Source: Microbacterium sp. SORGH_AS_1204
GTDB lineage: Bacteria; Actinomycetota; Actinomycetes; Actinomycetales; Microbacteriaceae
DNA: 64,000 bases
Direction: 5' to 3'
Assembly: GCF_030818935.1 (NCBI RefSeq)
Contig: NZ_JAUTBD010000001.1
Coordinates: 2,976,001-3,040,000, forward strand
Part shown: positions 49,166 through 64,000 of the stretch, piece after piece
Layout of the letters: every line of letters begins with the position of its first letter
Position numbering within the stretch: the first letter of the stretch is position 1
Program-made: the position numbers and the translations under genes
The notes under the pieces: generated by a model
Seen by the model: only the letters and a program-made list of their open reading frames with translations
Database searches by the model: none
Told to the model about the DNA's origin: nothing

Positions 49166-49657
49166 TCAGGCTGCGCGGTCCCCCTCGTCGTCGTCCTCCC
49201 ACCCCCACCGCGGGCCGCTCGTGCGGGAACGGACGAGAAGGATGCCGAAGAGCCCGGCGACCAGCCCCACCGCCGCCACGACGGGGCCGGCGAAGCCCAG
49301 CGCGACACTGCCGGCGGCCGCGAGCCCGCGCGCCGGGTCGGAACCGCTGACGAGCGCGCCGACCACGACCCCGACGATCTCACCCACGTACGCCGCGATC
49401 GCGCACGGGACCGCGGTGAGGTAACTCGGCGGCACGGCCCGCAGACCCCAGAGCAGGATCCCCGCGAAGGAGGCGAGTGCCGCCAGCTGTCCGATCACCC
49501 CCGGCACCACCCCGAGGCCACGCACCGGGATGACGTCGGCGTCGAGCACCAGGCTCACCACCCCGAGGGCGGCGATCGAGAGGGCGACGAAGATGACGGA
49601 GGCGAAAACGGCCGCGACCGGCGGGGTCACCCCCGCCGGTCGCGGCTCGTTCGTCAT
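49166..49657 (-). CDS. Small membrane protein, DUF6121-like (163 aa)
   Basis: Four hydrophobic segments are visible at about 14-40, 52-75, 80-105 and 118-145. The C-terminus is acidic (EDDDEGDRAA). It resembles small membrane proteins of unknown function seen in Microbacteriaceae; the DUF6121 label is tentative. It starts at 49657, 11 nt downstream of the preceding gene, so the two are probably co-transcribed. Confidence 0.55.
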   Translation of the reverse strand: MTNEPRPAGVTPPVAAVFASVIFVALSIAALGVVSLVLDADVIPVRGLGVVPGVIGQLAALASFAGILLWGLRAVPPSYLTAVPCAIAAYVGEIVGVVVGALVSGSDPARGLAAAGSVALGFAGPVVAAVGLVAGLFGILLVRSRTSGPRWGWEDDDEGDRAA

Positions 49658-49668
49658 GGCCCGGTGTC

Positions 49669-50781
49669 TCAGCGCTGCGAGAGCTGAGGACCCGCCTCGA
49701 GCGTGCGCTCGTATTCGCGCTGGGCCTCGGCGTTGAGCTCGGTCACGCGACGGCCGCGAGCCGCCACCCAGGCACCGAACCAGATCGTCAGCTCACGGCC
49801 GAGCACGAAGGCGACGATCGCGAGAGGTGCCAGTGCGTTGTCCTGCAGCAGCTCGACCGACTGGCGCGCGGTGATCATCCAGAACGGGGCGGCCAGGAGC
49901 ACACCGAGCAGGTACCCGGCCCAGGCCACCACGCCGACGACGAGGCCCCAGATCACCCAGTGCCCCCAGCGGCCGCGGTTGATGAGCGCGCCCAGGAACC
50001 AGAAGCCGACGTAGAAGGCGGCGGTCGGTACCCACAGCTCCCATGTGGTCAGGGCGGACAGCGCGGCGGTACCCAGTTCGGCGATCTGCAGGCCGTCGGT
50101 CAGCAGGCGCAGGCCCAGCGTCGCGGCCAGGTACAGCACGGCGAAGGAGAGGGCCGCGAGCAGGCCGATGGCGCCGGCGGCGCCGCGGTTGCCGCGGGGG
50201 CGGGGCGCCTCGGGCGCCTGCACGAAGATGGGTTGCGGTCCCCCGTAGGCGCGCGTCGGCTCCTCGGAGGAGGCACCAGCACCAGCACCGGCACCGGCAC
50301 CGGCACCGGCGACAGCGGCGCCGGATCCCGCGACGACGGCGGTCTCGGCGGCGGGCGACGCACTGGTGCGGGTGTCGTCGTCGTGGCGCGGGTACGCGGT
50401 CGTCTGCTGCTCCGGCTCGGCGGAGGCGGCGTAGGCGGCCCAGCGGGCGTCCTCGTCGTCGAGGTCGACGGACGAGGTGGGTGCGCCGGCAGGCGCGGTC
50501 TGCGGCTCGATGGGCGACGCGTCGTGCACGACGGGCGCCGGGTGCTCCCGGCGGTCGGCGACGGACGCGGCGTCGCGGTGCTCGTGCTGCTCGCGTTCGT
50601 CCCACGCGGCCTCGGCGGCTCGGGGGTCGACGGCATCGCGGCGCGCGGCCTCGGCGTCGGCGAGTCCCTCGTGGGCTCGTCCGACGACGTCGTGCGCGTT
50701 GTCGGACGGTTCGGCGACGGGGTCGCCGTACGAGTCCTTCGGCGTAGCGACGCGGTCGCCGCCCGACGTGTTGTCGCTCAT
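49669..50781 (-). CDS. Membrane protein with long disordered N-terminus (370 aa)
   Basis: The first 190 residues are charged, acidic and Ala/Gly-rich, with an (AG)n stretch coded by the hexamer repeat at 50275-50310. Hydrophobic segments at about 202-360 (five or six TM helices) follow, including WVPTAAFYVGFWFLGALINR and WVIWGLVVGVVAWAGYLLGV. I do not recognise a family. It has a GGAGACCCC-type RBS and is the upstream gene of a pair with the small membrane protein at 49166. Confidence 0.6.
   Translation of the reverse strand: MSDNTSGGDRVATPKDSYGDPVAEPSDNAHDVVGRAHEGLADAEAARRDAVDPRAAEAAWDEREQHEHRDAASVADRREHPAPVVHDASPIEPQTAPAGAPTSSVDLDDEDARWAAYAASAEPEQQTTAYPRHDDDTRTSASPAAETAVVAGSGAAVAGAGAGAGAGAGASSEEPTRAYGGPQPIFVQAPEAPRPRGNRGAAGAIGLLAALSFAVLYLAATLGLRLLTDGLQIAELGTAALSALTTWELWVPTAAFYVGFWFLGALINRGRWGHWVIWGLVVGVVAWAGYLLGVLLAAPFWMITARQSVELLQDNALAPLAIVAFVLGRELTIWFGAWVAARGRRVTELNAEAQREYERTLEAGPQLSQR
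50275..50310 (-). repeat. Hexanucleotide repeat inside a membrane-protein gene
   Basis: Six 6-bp units: two ACCAGC then four ACCGGC. They encode an Ala-Gly run. As a multiple of three, changes in copy number would lengthen or shorten the linker without a frameshift. Confidence 0.8.
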
Positions 50782-50888
50782 GGGGTCTCCTCACGCGGTG
50801 ATTGCCGCGCAAGGCTAACCCGCCGGTGGCGACGAGACGCGCAGGCGTGCCGACGGAAGTGCGTCTCGACCGTGTCGGAACCTCCGCT

Positions 50889-50894
50889 TAGGGT
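50889..50894 (+). promoter_or_regulatory. TAGGGT -10 box of a likely leaderless transcript
   Basis: TAGGGT is followed by GTTCCC and then the ATG at 50901. CTCGAC (50865-50870) is 18 nt upstream and is a possible -35. The spacing is the same as at 7553. Confidence 0.5.
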
Positions 50895-50900
50895 GTTCCC

Positions 50901-51491
50901 ATGTCCCGTCGCCCGCTCCGCCCGGCCGCCTCGGCGGCCCTCGTCAGCGCCGCCCTGCTCGCCCTGACCGCGTGCGCACCCGCCGCGGAGGAGGCGGCTC
51001 CCGACGCGCCGGCACCGGTGTCGACGTCTCCGACCCCGTCGAACATCCCCACCTTCTCGCGCGCCCCCACCGCGGTGCGTCTGCCCGCCGACTGCAAAGC
51101 GATGCTGTCGGCCGACGTCCTCTCGCAGCTGGGCGCCGTACCGCTGAACGACCCCTCGCTGGGTGTCGCCACGGGCGTGCAGCCCGACGGCTCGCTCATC
51201 TGCGTGTGGCGCGACCCCGCCGCCGACACGACCGGGCTCACCACCACCGTCTCGCGCATGGACCGCGGGCCCGCCCTCGACATGCTCAACGAGCTCGTGG
51301 CGACGCAGGGCTTCAGCTGCTACACCCCCGACGCGGGCACGCGCTGCGAGAAGACGTGGATCAACGAGACCTACCCGGTCAACGACGGTCGCACGCTCTA
51401 CTGGCGCGACGACGTGCTGATCGACACCCAGTACTCCAACCTCGCCCCCACCGGGTACACCGCGAGCATCATCACTTCGATCTTCGGGTGA
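50901..51491 (+). CDS. Lipoprotein with conserved Cys pattern (196 aa)
   Basis: A signal peptide ends in the lipobox LLALTAC (Cys25), so the mature protein is lipid-anchored outside the membrane. After a Ser/Pro/Thr-rich linker, Cys residues occur in LPADCKAM, LICVWRD, GFSCYTP and RCEKTW, spaced as in the protein at 51504-52118. The domain family is unknown to me. A TAGGGT box 6 nt before the start suggests a leaderless mRNA. Confidence 0.75.
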   Translation: MSRRPLRPAASAALVSAALLALTACAPAAEEAAPDAPAPVSTSPTPSNIPTFSRAPTAVRLPADCKAMLSADVLSQLGAVPLNDPSLGVATGVQPDGSLICVWRDPAADTTGLTTTVSRMDRGPALDMLNELVATQGFSCYTPDAGTRCEKTWINETYPVNDGRTLYWRDDVLIDTQYSNLAPTGYTASIITSIFG

Positions 51492-51503
51492 TCCCGTGCG
51501 GCG

Positions 51504-52118
51504 TCATCCGCCGAAGAAGGCACGGGATGCCACGACCGCGGCGTAATCGGCCGGTGACCAGCCGCTGAGGGTCGATGACACCCATCGATCGCCGCGCAGG
51601 TCGTGCACTTCGTCCACCTCGCCCGAGACCCGCTCGCAGTGCGTCACGGCCGTCTGCGTCGCATCCGGTGCCGTCTCGCAGGCGAACCCCTGCGAGGAGA
51701 GGGTCGCGGCGGCGGCGGCAGAACCCTCCGGGGTGACGATCGAGACGGTCGTCTCGAGGAAGCGGCCGCCGACCCCGCGCCAGTGACAGGTGACGATCGT
51801 CGTCGGCGTCGCCGCGGCGACCGCCTCGGGCGTCGAGAGAGGGGCGGTCCGCCGCTGCGAGAGCAGCGCCTCCGGCGACCAGACGAGCGACGACCACATC
51901 GGCTGCGAGTACAGGTGACGACAGTCGGTGGCCGGCTCCGCCGGTTCGGCCTCCACCGTGGCGGGTCGGCCGGACGCCGCCCGGAGGGTGTCGCCGACGA
52001 AGGAGACGGCTCCCGGCACGCCGGGAGCCGCGAGCACCGCCAGCCCGGCCACCGCGGCGAGGCAGAACAGCCCCGCCGGCCATGCCAGCCACAGGCTGCG
52101 TCCACCGATCCGGGCCAT
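51504..52118 (-). CDS. Membrane-anchored paralogue of the adjacent lipoprotein (204 aa)
   Basis: An N-terminal hydrophobic segment (about 10-40: LAWPAGLFCLAAVAGLAVLA) would anchor or export it. The external part repeats the Cys pattern of the convergent lipoprotein: DCRHLYS, TCHWRG, GFACETA and HCERVS, each at a similar position, and both end with a short aromatic C-terminus. It has a GGAGGA site before the ATG at 52118. The two genes probably arose by duplication. Function unknown. Confidence 0.65.
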   Translation of the reverse strand: MARIGGRSLWLAWPAGLFCLAAVAGLAVLAAPGVPGAVSFVGDTLRAASGRPATVEAEPAEPATDCRHLYSQPMWSSLVWSPEALLSQRRTAPLSTPEAVAAATPTTIVTCHWRGVGGRFLETTVSIVTPEGSAAAAATLSSQGFACETAPDATQTAVTHCERVSGEVDEVHDLRGDRWVSSTLSGWSPADYAAVVASRAFFGG

Positions 52119-52219
52119 GCATTCCTCCGCGACAACGGTAGGCGCACTCCCCCGGCCTCGACGGCACCCGACACGCCGCGTGGCGTACGCGTCACGAACG
52201 GGATACACGCCGGACACGA

Positions 52220-52251
52220 CGAAGGCCCCCGGCATACGCCGGGGGCCTTCG
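52220..52251. terminator. Perfect 14-bp hairpin in the gene-52118 / rpoC interval
   Basis: CGAAGGCCCCCGGC (52220-52233) pairs with 52238-52251 over ATAC. It lies between rpoC (stop 52325) and the next gene on the minus strand, in addition to the hairpin nearer to rpoC, so transcription from rpoBC faces two stops. Confidence 0.8.
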
Positions 52252-52291
52252 GGGATCAGGATGCCGCGCCGAGGCATGGCATCCGTCGATC

Positions 52292-52319
52292 GGGTGGGGC
52301 CGGCACGCCGGCCCCACCC
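52292..52319 (-). terminator. Perfect 13-bp hairpin after rpoC
   Basis: GGGTGGGGCCGGC (52292-52304) pairs with GCCGGCCCCACCC (52307-52319). It lies 5 nt past the rpoC stop. Confidence 0.85.
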
Positions 52320-52324
52320 TTTGC

Positions 52325-56200
<3,876 letters not shown>

Positions 56201-56256
56201 TGGTTCTCCTGTGTCGGAATTCTCTGAAATCTGAGCTGGGTCGCTGAGCTGGAAGC

Positions 56257-59754
<3,498 letters not shown>

Positions 59755-59922
59755 GGGAATAACCTCCAGAAGCCCGGGCGAGGGGCTCGTGATTCCTTGT
59801 CGTCAGGTGGAGTGCGTTCCTGCCCCGAAAACCCGCTCGTCGCACACCGCGGTGAAGCGGGGACGGGCAGGCTCAGCCGACCACCATATGAGGGCAGGGG
59901 GAATCGAGGAGCGCAAAGTCCA

Positions 59923-59951
59923 AGCATACGCGGGAGGACTCGCCGTGTCCA
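59923..59951 (-). promoter_or_regulatory. Promoter of rpoBC
   Basis: On the minus strand TGGACA (59946-59951) and TATGCT (59923-59928) have 17-nt spacing. The predicted start near 59916 gives a leader of about 160 nt. Confidence 0.7.
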
Positions 59952-59960
59952 GTCGAATTC

Positions 59961-59989
59961 TTGACGCGTTTGCGGACCTGCGGTATAAC
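59961..59989 (+). promoter_or_regulatory. Plus-strand promoter-like sequence pointing into pxpBC antisense
   Basis: TTGACG (59961-59966), 17 nt, then TATAAC (59984-59989), the best sigma-A-like match I found in the window. It points away from rpoB and would transcribe the antisense strand of the pxpBC 3' end. No plus-strand gene follows. Confidence 0.55.
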
Positions 59990-60025
59990 CGCGGGCGCCC
60001 GCCCGGCATTCCCCTGCGACACGGG

Positions 60026-61639
60026 TCACATGCTGCGGAACCGCACCCGATCACCCGGACGCGCCTGCGCGAGCGCGTCGAGGGCGGCATCCGGAACTAA
60101 CCCAATCACGGTATACCCGCCGGTGACGGGACCGTCGGCGAGCAGCACCACCGGCCGACCGTGCGGCGGCACTTGGACCGCCCCCGGACGCATCCCCTCG
60201 CTCGGCAGCTCGCCCGACCGCGCGCGCGCAAGGGCGGGACCGTCGAGACGGATGCCGACGCGGTCCGCGTCCGTCGAGACGGTCCACGTCGCAGCCGTCA
60301 TCGCCTCAAGCGCTCCGGCGGCGAACCAGTCGGCACGGGGCCCCGCCGACAGCGGCACATCGATGAGCGCAGGCGGGACCGACCAGGGGAAGCCGTCCAC
60401 GGTCGGGACAGGACCCGCCGGGGTTCCCGACCGGATGACGTCGCCCGCCGCCAACGGTGCCGGGCCGAGCCCCGCGAGCACGTCACTCGCCATCGAGCCG
60501 AACGCGGTGGACGAGATCACACCCCCGCGCACGGCCAGATACAGCCGGAGCCCGGCGCGGGCGGCGCCGATCGCCAGCGTGGCACCGGCCGGCAGATGCA
60601 GGGGCGCAGAGGCATCCACCGCCCGCCCGTCGACCGACACATCGGCGAGCGCTCCGGTGACGCACACCCAGGTGTCGTGCTCCGCCCGCGCCCGGAACCC
60701 GCCGAGCACGATCTCGAGTCCCGCCGCCGTCTCGGCGTTACCGACGAGGCGGTTGGCGACGCGCAGAGCCCCGCGGTGGAGCGCGCCCGAACGGGCGATC
60801 CCGAGCGCGGCGCGACCGGGACGACCGAGGTCCTGCACGGTCGCGGCTGCCCCGGGCGAGAGGATGCGCAGCGCGGGTGCGGCAAGTCGGTGACCAGCGG
60901 AGGACGAGGGAAGAGCGGAGGACGGATCACCGGCATCCGGTCCTCCGCTCGCCCCGAATCCTCCGCCGATCACCGCTGCCGTGGCGATGCGCGAGCGCTC
61001 CGGCACGAACCGCACGCGCGCCCGCGGGGGCAGCAGCACCGGGTCGGCGGCATCCGGATCGAACAGCACCGCCTCGGTCGAACCGATGAGCCGCCAGCCG
61101 CCGGGAGTCTCGCGCGGGTAGGCGCCGCTGAACTCGCCCGCGACGCCCAGCGCACCGGCCGGGACGCGCGTGCGCGGCGAGGCCAGACGCGGGACCTCGT
61201 ACGGCCAGTCCGGGCTCACGAGGTAGGCGAAACCGGGCGCGAAGCCCGTGAACGCCACCGTCCACTCGGCGGCCGCGTGCCGGCGGACGAGCTCGGCGAC
61301 GGGGATGCCGAGGGTCTCGGCCGTGGAGTCGAGGTCGGCGCCGTCGTAGCGCACGGGCACCTCGACGAGGGGGCCGGGGAGGATGGCATCCGGTCCCTGC
61401 TGGTCGCAGGACAGGATCCAGGCGTGCACGGCGTCGCGGGAGAGACGCGACGGGTCGAACGCGACGAGCACGGTGCGAGCGGCGGGGACGAGGTCGTCGA
61501 CACCGTCCGGCGGGGCCGCGGCGAGCGCGACGTGCAGCTCCAGGACGGCGGCGAGGTCGGCGACCTCGGCCAGCACCGCCCGGTCCCCGAACGGCAGGAG
61601 CCGCACCCTCGATCCGGTCGCGCCACGGCGGGAGGTCAC
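60026..61639 (-). CDS. pxpBC: 5-oxoprolinase subunits B and C fused (537 aa)
   Basis: The N-terminal half (about 1-225) is PxpB: LLPFGDRAVLAEV, TVAFTGFAPGFAYL and TRVPAGALGVAGEFSGAYP. The C-terminal half (about 245-537) is PxpC (biotin-dependent carboxylase-like): LSPGAAATVQDLGRPGRAAL and ADGPVTGGYTVIGLV. In most bacteria these are separate genes; the fusion is seen in several actinobacteria. With PxpA it hydrolyses 5-oxoproline to glutamate using ATP. The GTG at 61639 overlaps the pxpA stop (GTGA). Confidence 0.9.
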   Translation of the reverse strand: MTSRRGATGSRVRLLPFGDRAVLAEVADLAAVLELHVALAAAPPDGVDDLVPAARTVLVAFDPSRLSRDAVHAWILSCDQQGPDAILPGPLVEVPVRYDGADLDSTAETLGIPVAELVRRHAAAEWTVAFTGFAPGFAYLVSPDWPYEVPRLASPRTRVPAGALGVAGEFSGAYPRETPGGWRLIGSTEAVLFDPDAADPVLLPPRARVRFVPERSRIATAAVIGGGFGASGGPDAGDPSSALPSSSAGHRLAAPALRILSPGAAATVQDLGRPGRAALGIARSGALHRGALRVANRLVGNAETAAGLEIVLGGFRARAEHDTWVCVTGALADVSVDGRAVDASAPLHLPAGATLAIGAARAGLRLYLAVRGGVISSTAFGSMASDVLAGLGPAPLAAGDVIRSGTPAGPVPTVDGFPWSVPPALIDVPLSAGPRADWFAAGALEAMTAATWTVSTDADRVGIRLDGPALARARSGELPSEGMRPGAVQVPPHGRPVVLLADGPVTGGYTVIGLVPDAALDALAQARPGDRVRFRSM

Positions 61640-62388
61640 CACGGCGCGCGCACCTCGACGCCCGCGTCGTCGAGCGCGGCGCGCACGGCCCGTGCCATCG
61701 CGACCGCCGACGGGGTGTCGCCGTGCAGGCACAGGGATGCGGCATCCACCGCGATGCGCGTGCCGTCCACCGCCTCGATCTCGCCGTCACGCACGAAGTG
61801 CAGCGCACGCTCGGCGACGAGCTCCGGGTCCTCGACCACGGCGCCGGGCTCGCCGCGCGGAACGAGCCCGCCGCGCGCGGTGTATCCCCGGTCGAGGAAC
61901 GCCTCGTGCACGAAGGCGAGGCCCACGGATGCCGCGGCGTCGGCGATCGCACCGTCCATGCCGAGTACGGGGAGGGCCCGCCCGAGGCGCGACGACAGGT
62001 CGGTCACCGCTGCGACGACGGCGCGAGCCTGCTCGGGGTCCTCGGTCACCGCGTGATACAGCGCGCCGTGGGGCTTGACGTAGCGGATGTCGGCTCCGGC
62101 CGCTGCCAGGGCGTCCAGCTGTCGAGCGACACTCTCGCGCAGCTCGTCGGGCTGGGGGTGACGTCGGACGCGGCCGAAGTTCTCGCGGTCGTCGTAGGAG
62201 GGGTGCGCGCCGACGGCGACGCCGAAGCGTACGGCGCGCTCCACGGCATCCGTCATCGACCGGGCGTCGCCCGCGTGTCCGCCGCACGCGACATTGGCAC
62301 TGGACACGAGCGCGAACATGGCCTCGTCGTCGGCCGTCGGCATCCCGTCGACGGTCTCGCCCAGGTCGGCGTTGAGGTCCACGCGCAT
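61636..62388 (-). CDS. pxpA: 5-oxoprolinase subunit A, LamB/YcsF family (250 aa)
   Basis: The LamB/YcsF signature is DLNADLGETVDGMPTADDE near the N-terminus, followed by SSANVACGGHAGDARSM and ADIRYVKPHGALYHAV. It combines with PxpB and PxpC to open 5-oxoproline. The ATG at 62388 gives MRVDLNADLG; a GTG at 62397 would add three residues. Its stop overlaps the pxpBC start by 4 nt. It is divergent from a peptide ABC transporter gene. Confidence 0.93.
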   Translation of the reverse strand: MRVDLNADLGETVDGMPTADDEAMFALVSSANVACGGHAGDARSMTDAVERAVRFGVAVGAHPSYDDRENFGRVRRHPQPDELRESVARQLDALAAAGADIRYVKPHGALYHAVTEDPEQARAVVAAVTDLSSRLGRALPVLGMDGAIADAAASVGLAFVHEAFLDRGYTARGGLVPRGEPGAVVEDPELVAERALHFVRDGEIEAVDGTRIAVDAASLCLHGDTPSAVAMARAVRAALDDAGVEVRAPW

Positions 62389-62405
62389 GCTGCCCACCGT
62401 ATCGC

Positions 62406-62470
62406 CGCGTGAGGGGTCAAGAACTGTCGCCGAGCGGGCTCGCAGGCGACAGTTCTTGACCCCTCACGCG
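62406..62470. repeat. Perfect 26-bp inverted repeat with 13-nt spacer
   Basis: Left arm 62406-62431 (starting CGCGTGAGGGGTCAAGAACT) and right arm 62445-62470 are exact complements, separated by GAGCGGGCTCGCA. It lies in the divergent interval between pxpA and the ABC transporter, so it is not a simple end-of-gene terminator. Each arm carries a TTGAC motif oriented outward. It could be an operator, a shared promoter element, or a REP/MITE-type repeat. Confidence 0.85.
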
Positions 62471-62536
62471 TTACGGGGGTGTGACGATCGGGCGGGAGGG
62501 GTGGGCAACGGCACCGCCGCGGGCGAGGATGGGGGG

Positions 62537-64000
<1,464 letters not shown>

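Overview
The window is a 64-kb piece of a high-GC (roughly 70%) actinobacterial chromosome. It most likely comes from the family Microbacteriaceae, and Microbacterium is my best guess. The evidence is the EF-Tu, RpoB, RpoC and ribosomal-protein sequences, two small DUF7882-like proteins, a C-terminal LAxTG-type sorting signal, and the kinase / giant Ig protein / MoxR / DUF58 / transglutaminase-like / FHA cluster found in this group. I saw no rRNA, tRNA, CRISPR, prophage or IS element.

Layout. (1) 0-10 kb is accessory and envelope-related. It holds a stand-alone sigma-70 region-2 protein, two DUF7882-like paralogues around a MarR regulator, and an OmpR-type response regulator separated from a histidine kinase by a divergent GT2-like membrane protein and a 7-TM protein with a decayed GGDEF domain. 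A DUF4012 protein and a wall-anchored surface protein follow. (2) 10-33 kb, all on the minus strand, is the core translation region. Read in transcription order from high to low coordinates it is rpsL-rpsG-fusA-tuf; an orphan antitoxin-like gene; rpsJ-rplC-rplD-rplW-rplB-rpsS-rplV-rpsC-rplP-rpmC-rpsQ-rplN-rplX-rplE-rpsH-rplF-rplR-rpsE-rpmD-rplO; secY-adk-map-dsbA-like; infA-rpmJ-rpsM-rpsK-rpoA-rplQ-truA; and an EEP-family hydrolase. rpsN is missing from its usual place. secY and the DsbA-like gene each carry a small frameshift. (3) 33.7-48.4 kb, minus strand, is a translationally coupled envelope/phosphosignalling cluster: Ser/Thr kinase, a 1976-aa Ig/Fn3 protein, MoxR ATPase, DUF58, a TgpA-like protein lacking catalytic Cys and His, an FHA protein and a tail-anchored low-complexity protein. 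(4) 48.4-52.1 kb holds small membrane proteins, hypothetical proteins and one lipoprotein. (5) 52.3-59.8 kb is rpoC and rpoB. (6) 60-62.4 kb is the 5-oxoprolinase pair pxpA and fused pxpBC. A divergent region with a perfect 26-bp inverted repeat follows, then a dual-ATPase peptide ABC transporter gene cut by the window end.

Regulation visible in the sequence. The rpsL, rpsJ, infA and rpoB operons have clear -35/-10 boxes with 17-nt spacing. Strong hairpins sit just after stop codons of several ribosomal genes, including inside operons. Two envelope genes start 6 nt after a TAGGGT box, which suggests leaderless mRNAs.

The most interesting material is the kinase/giant Ig/MoxR/DUF58/pseudo-transglutaminase/FHA cluster at 33.7-48.4 kb. 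Next is the two-component locus at 2-10 kb, whose GT2 and GGDEF members both lack the expected catalytic residues. Family names are from recognition of the translated sequences; no database search was run.
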